A stretch of 64,000 bases of DNA, from assembly GCA_010094045.1 (NCBI GenBank), contig ML986649.1, positions 124,001 to 188,000 on the forward strand. The letters are read 5' to 3'. The stretch is from Lojkania enalia. Its lineage: Eukaryota > Ascomycota > Dothideomycetes > Pleosporales. Under the pieces are notes generated by a model. It saw only the letters and a program-made list of their open reading frames with translations, was not told the origin of the DNA and did not search any database. This document shows, one piece after another, positions 22,301 through 33,093 of the stretch; the first letter of the stretch is position 1; the number at the start of each line of letters is the position of its first letter. Both the position numbers and the translations under genes were made by a program.

Positions 22301-25300
22301 ATTCAAAGGCCCAAGCATGTAAACGATACAAAAGTAAGGGATATAGGAAGTTGAAGAAAACTACAAAAAGATATTCACCATGACAGAACCCTTAATAAGC
22401 GAGCGATTCTAGTGATCAATATCCCCTAATCCACACATCAGTGCTGTCATTATTCTTATTTAGCATTTCGCACTAGAAATCTGTTATACGCCTATATTAT
22501 CGATTAGTAAAGACGTCTTCGAGTGATTCCTTTTTTTTTTTTTTTAAAGAAGAACTCATTCTAGTTCAAATGCTGCACAAGACTATAATGACTTAATGAT
22601 AGCCTCTTCCAATGAAGAATATTCTAGTTGAGAAATTTGTAGTAAGTGTGCAAAGCGTAATTGCAATCACTTTAATCATTTTAGGCAGCTATTAGTGGCT
22701 AAAAAGATGCCAAAAGCCGAGGATACGAGCTTTATGTATGTGAGCTTTTGAACTGTTTTAAAACTTCCAGAGTTCTTCCCACATAACCTGTGTAGCCTAG
22801 CTATACAGAATGTTCGAAACAGCGGAGTATCCCCTAACACGCCTAAGCATTGGCTCTTATGCTGGTCACATTGCTGCTAGACACTATACCCTTAGCCCTG
22901 TGATTGCATATAGCGTTTCGGTCGGCATTTTTCCATCACGATTCAGGATATTTCAAATGCGGGAAGGGAAATAATGCAGAAAAACTGCTTATAAGTGTTT
23001 ACGGACAGGTTGCACGCTTAATGGTCGATAGTTTTAGGGGAAAGTCTCCCTCAATTATGTCCTAGTATCTGTAGTATATCACGCTCTTAGTGAAATGATT
23101 ATCGCTCTCTGTTGACGATAATTAGTGTTACCTTTTGAATGCCATTCTTATGGTCTTATTTCTCACTGTCGGTCTGCTACACGCATGACGATATATTGAG
23201 ATGTATTCTCATAGTATAATATTCTCAAGCCTCAGTACAAGGGCTTCCTTCCAAGCAACCGTTTACAGCCCGGCATGCCGTTTTAGTTGTAATGTATTCT
23301 ATTTTCTTTCCCCTGGCTTTCTTACAGTGTCTGGAACATATTTGCGGCTGTTTTGCACGCTAGCAATAGGCCAATTTAGGGTTATCTTTCGCTTCTTAGC
23401 TTTTTAAACATTGAACACAGGCCAATATGTGAGGATTTTGCTGCTAAGATATTTGTTGTTTGGATGAAATGGAGAATTTTTGTCATGCGAATTGCTAGTA
23501 GAGGATTTCGCTGGACTCTGTGCGATCGTTTCCTCGAAGAGATATTGAAATCCTTTCTGGTTAGAGCAAACCTCTGTTATACATTCTACAATGTAGAATG
23601 ATCGAATGAAACGGCACTCCTGACATCATTCCAACATCCTAATATCTAGAATCTCCCGTTATTTATGGCCTACTATGACTTTTTGTATCGCTAGCGCATC
23701 ATAACGTCCGAATCCTCTCAGTTATATTAATCTTGCGCAAGACATAAGTTTCTCTTAAGTTCTGAGGATAATAACATTTTTCGCCGCTCTATAGTCTTGT
23801 AAATCCTCCCTTCATGCCGAATTCATGCGCTTGCTGGTATCGGAATTTCTATTCGGCTAAAATCAAATTCTTAATTTATCTTCCCTGTACAGAATGTGGG
23901 CATAACGACTGGAGTCGTAGGCTCAATGGCCACAGCCATTCAAGTAAGTAGAGTAGATTTTGGAAATGGGTTTCACGAGTTCCTCGTACCTGTTCGTGGG
24001 TTTTTGAAGGCTAGTAGCCACGCGGTCGTTTTTTGGTTTTTTTGAACGATATTGCTCTCATGCTCTATCAATGGATTCTTATTTGCTTAACTTGTAACAA
24101 ACCGACCCTGGCATATGCGAGATTTCCAAATTGTCAAGTAAATGCTCATCATTACCTCTCGGATTAAATTTACCCACGTACGGACCAGACAAACAGTCAT
24201 TATTATGTTGCCCAAGAATTCTAATTACTTCATAACGCATTATAAAACTCAGTTCTAGCTCTTTTATCGCCATAATACAGCCCATCTCAGATTTTGGACC
24301 TTTTAGTTAGGAAATAGGCTATATGTGGACAGGTGGTGGAGAGCACGGCAGTTATCCTCGAGTTTCTCTCTTGGTTATTTCAACGGAGAGTTCTACTTGA
24401 CTGCAGGTTGTTAATTCTTGAAATTCTTCATTCTTGCGTATAGATTTAGCGTTTGCATCTTTTAGGGGGTTTAGACTTACTATGCCTAGGAGATAGGCTC
24501 TTGTTGGTCCACGCCGTATATTGCATCAATGAAAGAGCATTCAGCGATAGAAAGCTATAAAAAGTCGTAAATTTCAGGCTTTCGAATGAGTATATTGCAA
24601 TGGTTGGTTTTATTCCATCTTTGGTTCTAGTACACTGACCAAGTGTGCATGTGTACGCTCAGTCTTAATTCTTAACTCGATAGATGTATAATATAGTAGA
24701 TCCTCGGTTTTTGTGTAACACGTGACCAACAAATGAATAATCTCTGAAGCCTGAATCAACAGCAATTATTATGCTCCATTTTTATTCCTAGCCACATCTT
24801 ATAGGCCAGGTTATAGGCTTTATTTCCATGAGTCTCTAGGTGTGTAAATTAATTCCTGCGCATGATCGTAGCCTTATATTTCCTCCCTATATAAATATAA
24901 GTCATCAAGTTTTATTTTATCTATACGAGCGTATACTCGCAAATTTTTAGTGAAATGACAATACCGTAGTTAGGGGAAAACAGATGTATACCAATTGAGA
25001 TTTCAGTATTAGGCTTGGCTGTCATCAAGTTGGAGCAGTATATTTCTTTTAATGATAAAACTATGCACTATTATAGAACTTGGTTGATTAATGGCCTGTT
25101 GCATCCAATATATCTTCTCAAAGTGGAGAGAACAGCTTTCCATTAATAATGGGAGAGCACTACAGGCGTGAGAAGTAGTGTTGGCCGTTTCCATTTGGAA
25201 CAGTAATGTAGATGAATAGTCGTGCGCTCGATGACATCGTGCTTCTAGTTGTTTACATTTGCCACATAACGGCATTCTTTCCCCTTATACTTTGATATAA

Positions 25301-26650
25301 TGATAATTGTTAAGCTAGTCTTTGGATTGTCCATCAACTAGGCACCAGACATATCTCAACGCCTGTTCCGTGGCACGCGTTGTCGTGTGCTTAGCTTTTA
25401 GTTCACGCTGCACAATGCAGGCGTAGTCCTCGAGAAAAACCTAGCGAGTCCGGCATGCAAGATAGGGCTGGTCTATGCTCAATAGTTGTGCGGCACATCG
25501 ACCTTGCGTAGTGTTTTTCATTAACATATGCATCGCCTAATCTATAGTCTTCTTATCGTTAGGAGACTTGGTGGCGCGCCGTGAATACTCTTCTTGTAGG
25601 GTACGCCATTTTCTTTCTTTTTGATAAGGCTCTCATCCCTCGATAATGCTAGTAGCTGATTATAAAGTTCTCAGGGATAGCGGGCCAGTGACACTGCTAT
25701 TAATATATATATCGTACCATTTTAGAGATTTTACCTGCGCACAGTCTCCAAATCTCCATTGGATTTCGAATGAATTATCCAAATGGCATGAGTCATATTA
25801 AGTTTATTTTTGGTACAGCTAAGCTATGCCATCATAACGCTCGATCTTTTTTTTTTTAGTATCTTGATATACAGGTCATGACTCTTAATTGATGGCTAAT
25901 CCATGTTTTAAGTTTAAGGCCGTTCTTGGAAAACAATCGATAAGAACATGTCTCAATGCTCTTCTGTGGCGTTCTGTAGTTTTCCATCGATTCCCGGAAG
26001 TAATGCGCATCTTGCTCTGACTAGAAGAAATATAGAATGCTTCGTAGATTGATGTGGAACACAGATACTTGGGCCCATATCCTAGTTTCCATCTCCTTTT
26101 TAGAATAACAAATCTCTAGAAACATTGGAGAATAAATTTAAATAGAAGCAAGGCTTTTTAACTTACGTCCCTCAAAATCTTATAGAGACAAGTGAATGGA
26201 ACTTTGACTAATACTTCCAGAATGTTACCCCAATCGAACATGATTTAGTTGGGCATAGTTTTAGTTGAAGACAAGTATCTCAATGATATTTTCAAGGTAC
26301 AACGGGAGTATAACCTAAAAGAAGTATCAAAAGGTATTGTTTCCCCAAAATCCGTACGGTTTGTGAGATTTTCTAGAGAAAAGGTGAACACATGATCACG
26401 ATAGGCCGTTCTTCGCGCCACGGTCCATATTTCAAATCGAAAGTCGGTTTTAGTAGTAAGCAAGCTCCTATATGCAGTGAATTAGAATGCACTAGGAAAA
26501 TTATCACCAAGGGAAAGTGTTTAGATACCAAATAATGCCCGTCCGTAATGATTACTAGCGGAGTAAGGTAAACAGCGGATGCCATGTTCGAGTCAAGGAG
26601 GAATTGTTAGATATCAGCATTCCCGTAAAGCACTTTATAGTTCCCTTTGA
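22301..26650. other. AT-rich gene-free region
   Basis: A 4.3-kb tract with only short open frames. TTTTAG words recur on the plus strand (for example 23029, 23281, 24302, 24463, 25388, 26258, 26437), more often than CTAAAA. No gene, RNA gene or transposon end was recognised. It resembles the mutation-worn AT-rich blocks of fungal genomes. Confidence 0.35.
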
Positions 26651-26930
26651 AGCATTGAGGTCTTTTAAGTGCCACAATGAACATATAGTTCCGGCGCTCC
26701 AGGTTTAGTACCAAAAGACATGGCACGCTACCAAGTGACTTTGACGTTGGAGAGCACGCGTTACTTCAATACGATCCAAGTGGAGAAAGGGACATATTAC
26801 TACCTTTGTGTTTATTTTAGTGCCAGAAGAGACATGGACCGTGTCGATTGTGTTTCTTTCAGTGCCAGGAAGCACATGGACGAAAGCTTATTGTTTTTAG
26901 TGCCAAAGTCATTGCAGCTATGCCGTTGCT
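26650..26930. repeat. short decayed tandem array, about 40-bp rhythm, TTTTAGTGCCA box
   Basis: The box TTTTAGTGCCAGAAGACATGG and variants recurs with AGTGCC/AGTACC at about 26668, 26707, 26819, 26861 and 26899; weaker AAGTGAC/AAGTGGA copies at 26734 and 26779 fill the gap, giving steps near 40. Read on the minus strand the box is CCATGTCTTCTGGCACTAAAA, which closely resembles the CATGT...CTCTAAAA units at 10.8-12.5 kb. The two fields therefore look like one repeat family in opposite orientations. Confidence 0.6.
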
Positions 26931-27734
26931 ATCTAAACCTTTATTAATAGATAAAATTGAACTCCGTGTATGGAGAAAAGGGAAAGGGACGTGGTGAAAA
27001 GAGGGGTTTATATATTCCTGTTGCGAACCTTGAAAGTACTTAAGCCGAGCGTCAAGTGCGAGGACTTTCCTTCCCATTAATTCCTTTAGAGGGGCGGGCA
27101 TCAGAAAGCAAGACGTGTGACTAACATCACGAAATTCAATATTACCAACTCACTAAACCAACTACAAGCTAGATCTTGGCATAAGGAATGGAATGCGTAT
27201 CTATAATCTCGCTTAGTATTTGAAACCCAGGCCTTCGTCGAGTCTTTGAAAACACGAACTAGATCGAAGTGATTACATATAAAAACTAGAGCATTACTTA
27301 AGAAATGTTGAGAAGTTATGATGTAGTTTCCCCTACATAACACATTCAGGTGAGTATTCTAGGCGTACCCTCGGGCTTTTGCCGGTTTTAGGATGCATAT
27401 TATACGCTTTGCTATTAATAAATCTGATTATTAAATTGAATTCGTCGGAATAAGATGGCCAGAAATGAAACAAATACTAGGTATCACGGCTGCTGCCAAA
27501 TGACAGAAAGTATCACAGAAGCAGAAAATCACGCCACGGTGCATTAACATACTCGAATATGGCCTTCCGTCTAATGTTCACATGACAACACCAAAAATGA
27601 GAAGATTGATTCGCATCGTTGTATTCTGTTCTATTTTATAAAATCCAAATACGCTACCTATATACTAGGATATCATACTAACAAAGAAATTAATTCGTGC
27701 CCGCACGTTGCTACTTCTGCCCACTTTCGTACCT
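26931..27734. other. intergenic region 3' of the dioxygenase fusion gene
   Basis: No gene supported; AT-rich with short chance frames. It should contain the 3' untranslated region and polyadenylation signals of the minus-strand gene ending at 27735. Confidence 0.35.
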
Positions 27735-30700
27735 TCATACCCTGGCCTGCACCTGCTGGAACATCCTTTCATCTCCACTCGCATTTGCCGCCAATTTCAA
27801 CGCCCTCAGACCCGCGGGAACAGCGGGCATCGTGCTCGCCGCTGTTGCAGCCGCAGGTGCTAAGGGCGGAACAGGGGGTACCTCCTTATCAAGGCTCAGT
27901 TTACTCCGGGAACCATAAGACTTAATAGAACCGACGGAGCTCAAGGCCAATGAGGCTCGGGGTGACGCAGGGAGTGGCGTATGGCTTCGGGGGGGCTGGC
28001 GGCGGTTTAGGTGGGCCATTGCTGCGTTCGCGATCGATGGGGTGGCTATGGGATTATACTGAGTTTGTGGAAGCATTTCGGAAGGAGCTGATGAGGGTTG
28101 ACGACGATGAAATTGGGGCTCGAGTGGTGCGGTTTGTGCGCGTGTTCGTAGCGGAAGAGGCGCTGGGAGAGGTTCTGCTTGTACTGGTGAAGTTCGCATC
28201 CGTTGAAGCTGTGAACTAGTGCTTGATGTTGAGCTGGGTGCCTTAGCGCTATATTGAGAAGCGGTGTCTTCGGCTTGCAAGTGTTTGCCGTATGTTGCCA
28301 TCAACTGTGCAAAGTCGTATTCGGCGGGTAAGCGACTCAGGCGACGGATTGTCGACATGTTCTCGTTGATGAAAGCGGACATACGACGGATTGCGCTTCC
28401 TTGTTGTTGAATCTCGAATGTGGAAGGCGCTTGGGTATTTTTGGCTGCCCGGGTAGTGTGCATATCTGCTAGTCGACGTGGTTGAGATGGCTCATAATCC
28501 TGCTGCGACGAGACATTTTGGGCGTTGAGTTGCAAGGTTTGCTGTGCGTTCGCAAAGATCTGGGCAAAATCGACTTCAACACCATTCTGTCGCGGCCGTA
28601 GCCCGGTGGACATGCCATCGCTAGCAGCCATGTTGGGCGGCTTTGCAAGAACGAAGAACGATCCGTCCGAAATTTTACGGCGGACATTGTTCCATCGCGT
28701 ACGTGCAGGATTGTTCTCTATCTCAGGACGGTAGATTGATTCTTGAGAGAGCGAAGCATAATAACTTTCCAAGCGAGCAGCAATACGTTCGAGCACTGAA
28801 AGGAGATATGAGGCGAGCTTGACCTGGGAAATTTTATCAGGAGCTGAAATAGAATAATAATCAAGGCTGATTACCTGTTTTGAGCTTGTTGATTCATCCA
28901 TATTCGCGACAAGATCAAATGCATCCATGCCCAATGCAGCCTCATCGCGAATTTGCTCGAGGAACTTTACATCAAGTTCCGTGACGGACTGCGCGTACTT
29001 CAAGATACCATTCTCATGGAATCTAGCGGATCGACTCGTCGCACTGACGAATTGACCGATTTCGGAAACTTCTTTCATGGCTTTGGTGGCATCCGGAGAC
29101 GACTGAGCTCGGGTGATGGTGCCGACGATGTCAGGAAGGCGGACATTTGGAGCAACGGCATTTGCGATGGAGAATGTCAACTTGAGATATAATTCTTGAA
29201 GCTTGGCCTACTGAGTGTTAGCAAGAATACTGTCTGTAACCATACGAGTGAGATACTCACGCCGAACAAGCTCGAGAACCCGCTCTGCATTAAGCGGCTC
29301 TGGAACTGGTAGAACTTTCTGACACCACCGATATTGAACAGCCCACCTGAGAACCACACTTTTGAGTCTTCAAGAATATTGTTGGCTTCGAAGTACAGGG
29401 TTGTTAGGCTCTCTACACTAGTTCGTAGATACTGTAGCCACCTGTCGTATATATAGCTCATTTCTTCGTTCCTGAAATCGGGCTTCTGTGCAAGATGGCC
29501 GATGAAGTATTTGGACAGGAGACTAGAGACTTCGGGATTGCTGGTGTGAGCGAGGTCATCGAAAGTCTTTGTCGCATCCAGACCAGCACTAGCTGCTACG
29601 ATGAGGGTTCCGCCTGGGTGCATTGGCAAAAAGTCTGAGATGCCACTGTTAGACTCTTATTACTTTCGAGAGGTGAGAAACCTTACCTGTCACATCGTAT
29701 ACGCCTCCGTGTACACCAATCCACATTCGCGACCCCTTCCGATGACCTGTGTGAGCGGCAAGCTTGGACATGGGGATTGTGGGTGTGGTATTGGAGATTG
29801 CTCGAGGAGTCATGAAGATATCTGCAACATGAATTAGCACAGCTATCAACTTTGTGAACGTATAAACTTACCAAGCATGAACCTGCGTTCCGCGAAAGCT
29901 GTTGCCAAGAGAGCATCCGCTGTTGAGTGTGTCGAAGCTTGGTATTTGTAGATAGCTTGTTTAATTCCGGACATAACTGTCTCGTACACCGATACGGAAC
30001 CGCAGATATAAAGGTAGCCACCAAGTCCACCCTGACTCTTTGACATTACCAGCTCGGACACTAGGCGACCCTGTTCAAGGATTGTAGCATCGATGTACCG
30101 TGGGTCCATGTCTTGTTCAACGAGATCTCGCAGAGCAGGGTCGTAGAGAAGCCCATTGCGGTCTCTGGAGAATGCCGTATGCAACTCGAGTGAGCCTTGC
30201 TGGACAAGGCCCCGAAGCTCTGCCTCGTGGACAAATTTCTCGCGGGATTGAACGCCGAGAAAGAGAATATTGCGCCCAATGCCCGTTTCAGTCCTCGCCT
30301 GCCAGAAGCCTCTAAATGGAGCGATACCAGAGCCACCAGCAAACATAGCTACCGGAACGGTTGAAGAAGGCGGTAGCTGAAATTGAATCGGCCGCGAGAC
30401 ACCAATCAAGACGGCGTCATCATCAGCAGCATCGCAAGGGAAATCCATCCGCTGAGGCGCAGGATTCAGGAAGCCGCTCGACACGCCATACAATGGGAAG
30501 GATGGCTGAACTGATCGGAATGCCGGATCACGGGCGGTTTCCGTACGTGATACAGTTAGATCTATGGTCGAAGGCAGCAACTCATGCGAAGAGTTCGAGA
30601 TGCTGTAGGTGCGAGGAACTTCGAGACTGATCAGTTTCGGAAGCCATGCGAGATTATACAAATCAAACGCGTGGTCCCAGATGTCCTGCGGTACTTCTGC

Positions 30701-33093
30701 AATGGCAGCCTGTAGAAGGTCACCTAAGCTACCTTTAATCGGCCATTCATCCGCCGCGAGGATCCTGAGAATAGTTTGAGATGAGGCTCGAAGAGTTTGA
30801 TGCACCTAATTCCGGGTTAGATGAAGGTCAAAAGATATAGAATAACAATTCTGAAAGGGAATGGCATACCGATACAATAAGCTCTTTCGTTAAAGGAGCC
30901 AAATGGCCTCGCTTAAGAACGTCCTTGACTTTGAGCCCAGCACTCGGCGCTTTGGAAATGATTTCCATATGTTTCGAGAATCGTGCCCATTCCGATCCTT
31001 GTTCAACAGGAACAATAGCTTCCATCATATCTTCCAAGCCCAGTGCAGCTGCAACCTTAGTGGTCTCATACGACGCATTGATCGGCATAACCGCAAGACG
31101 GTCTCCTGGCTGGAAAGTGATACCTGTGTTTTGAATGTCGAAAGTGATCATGCCAGTGGAACGATTAGGATCAGAGTCGATTGTCTGCCTGTCCATGATG
31201 CGGGCCTGGAATCGGCATTCTTCAAAGCTCCCTCGCATTTGATGGGGCTGGACTTTGACTTCGCCTCGGTAGGGGTCTAGGCGTTCGCGCATAGAATCAG
31301 ACAAGGTGCGATGCACTTCCTCCCATGGCCTGCCCTCGCCATCTCCTGCTCCTGCATTACCATTCGTCTCGGTGCGACCTGTCTTGGCAACAACCTCGAG
31401 GAAACCGTACACCTTGTCTGGATGAGGTTAGCCTCAGAGCTTGTCTGATAGAAAATGGCAAACAGCTTACATCGGTGCGTCCCCATGAACCCTCGCTCAC
31501 CAGCATACGATTCAATTAAACCCTCCAAGACTCCTTGTAACCTCGGATCACCACTCGCCTTGATAAATTCCGGAACACGGTAGTGATTCTCGATAGCGGC
31601 AATAAAAGCGCGAATATTGAGCGGCAACCATCGACGAAGGTGAACTGCTTCGACGCCAAGAAATGATGTGTATTTTGTCCTTCCGATGAAAGCATCCATG
31701 AGGAGGAACAAAGGTAAAGCAAGACCGGATAGCGCAGGTACGCGTTTTGACAATGGCGCGCTGAACTTGGCGTATCGTTGACCCCACTAGAATATGTTAG
31801 TGATTGTACCGCTCAAGGACGGTCAATATACCTCGACAGGATTGGCGAACTGTTCGCCTGCATTAGGATTGACACTAATTTTGTGAAATACATATGGTAG
31901 TTGGTCGATGATGGATTTAAGCCCAATCATTTCTCGAAGTAGAGCATCATTATCACGGTTCATGACAGCTTCCTGGCATCTTGTAACTAGAAACGCTTAG
32001 TACATTAACCCAAACTTTCGGGACCGAAAATACTGACCTGCTTCGATACCATTTTGGAAGCAGCCATGCACTTCGGCCATACATAGTAGAAACATGGCCT
32101 CACCACGATCATTAAATACCTAAATGATAAGCTTTCATCTGAGATGATAGAGAATTTGTAAGTCATACCGGCCATCTGAGGTCCATATTCTCCGTCCTCG
32201 CCAGGTATGGTACCACGCTTGTCGGATCCCGGAGCTTATAGTTGTAGATGCTTACATCGAACTGTGTAAGATGTGGTAGAGCTCGACCCATGCGGGTGCA
32301 AACTTGTCGAAGAGGTATCGCGATGTTTCTTGGAATGCCTTTCGTCTCCTCTTCCTCGTCATCCGCCTCGCCAGAGATATTTCGGAAAGCTCCGGGGGGT
32401 GCAACAACGCTGACGCCCTCATTACCATCGTTCCTCTCTTCGTATCGATAGACGCTTGCAAGGATACCAAGGCAAACTGTTGCCGCCCAGAGAGCTCGAT
32501 CTGGTATCATATCCGGCGTTCCATGAACCAACGGAAGGGCGAGAATGGAGTTCCGCACATTGCCTCTGGCGACGACGCCAGGCATCCGCTCGCAAAGGTC
32601 TGACCATATCCTACCGGGTGATGCTCGCAATGCAACTGGGGAGTCTGACGGATCCGGTGGAAGGAAGCCGTATGCTGAACTCAAATATCCATCCTTCCAT
32701 CCAGTTCGAGGCCCAATTTCCTCCGCTCGCATAAGGACACGACGGGCCGGAGCTCCAAGAGCGACTGCCAATACATCATCGTCCTCGGGGTTTAGAACGT
32801 CTGCGTTCTTCAGTCCATTAGTGACTTCGCGAGAAGGGGCATCCGGCATTAGCATTTCATTCAAAGCTTTACGCTCTTTCTCGTGAAGAGTGTTGGTATC
32901 ATCTGAGCCCTGCAATACTTAGCTACACTCTATTACTAAGAAGAACACTTACATCAGAATAAACTGTCGGCGCTCCTAAATTTGGTTGAAAAGCAGCAAA
33001 AGCGCAACCCCGAGGTCCTACCCGTCCCGCTGGACAACCCGCACCGTTCACCGATCCACTCCTACCACTAACAGGGCAAGCCCTTACGGACAT
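27735..33093 (-). CDS. indoleamine 2,3-dioxygenase-like / FAD-NADPH reductase / cytochrome b5 fusion
   Basis: Minus-strand exons 32953-33093, 32169-32909, 32038-32119, 31832-31986, 31471-31786, 30870-31417, 29872-30805, 29687-29821, 29261-29634, 28875-29207 and 27735-28823 keep frame throughout; about 1615 residues. Residues about 60-485 are IDO-like: YGFLPPDPSDSP, RAL..A, IPRNIAIPLRQV, DAFIG, FLGVEAVHLRRWLPLNIRAF, then GTHRYKVYGF with H477 at the proximal heme-His position. About 500-970 is a ferredoxin/P450-reductase-type FAD and NADPH module: PGDRLAVMP, RTYS (726-729, FAD), GVSSGFL, GGSGIAPFRGF (about 818, NADPH), YICG. No FMN flavodoxin domain is present. About 985-1065 is cytochrome b5 (HPGG with H1023, second His in DDLAHTS). 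The remaining 550 residues are helical, then disordered Ser/Pro/Ala-rich. The 51-nt last intron (28824-28874) is in frame and could be retained (1632 residues). No signal peptide. Likely role: an O2-dependent heme dioxygenase with its own electron supply; the substrate is unknown. Confidence 0.9.

Noticed and set aside
25009..25275. CGKCKQLEARC as part of a Zn2Cys6 transcription-factor domain
   Set aside because: Only three cysteines of the six-cysteine cluster are present, and no basic stretch or neighbouring exons were seen.
26580..26600. GTTCGAGTC as a tRNA B-box
   Set aside because: The flanking bases do not form a T-stem and no A-box or acceptor stem is found upstream.
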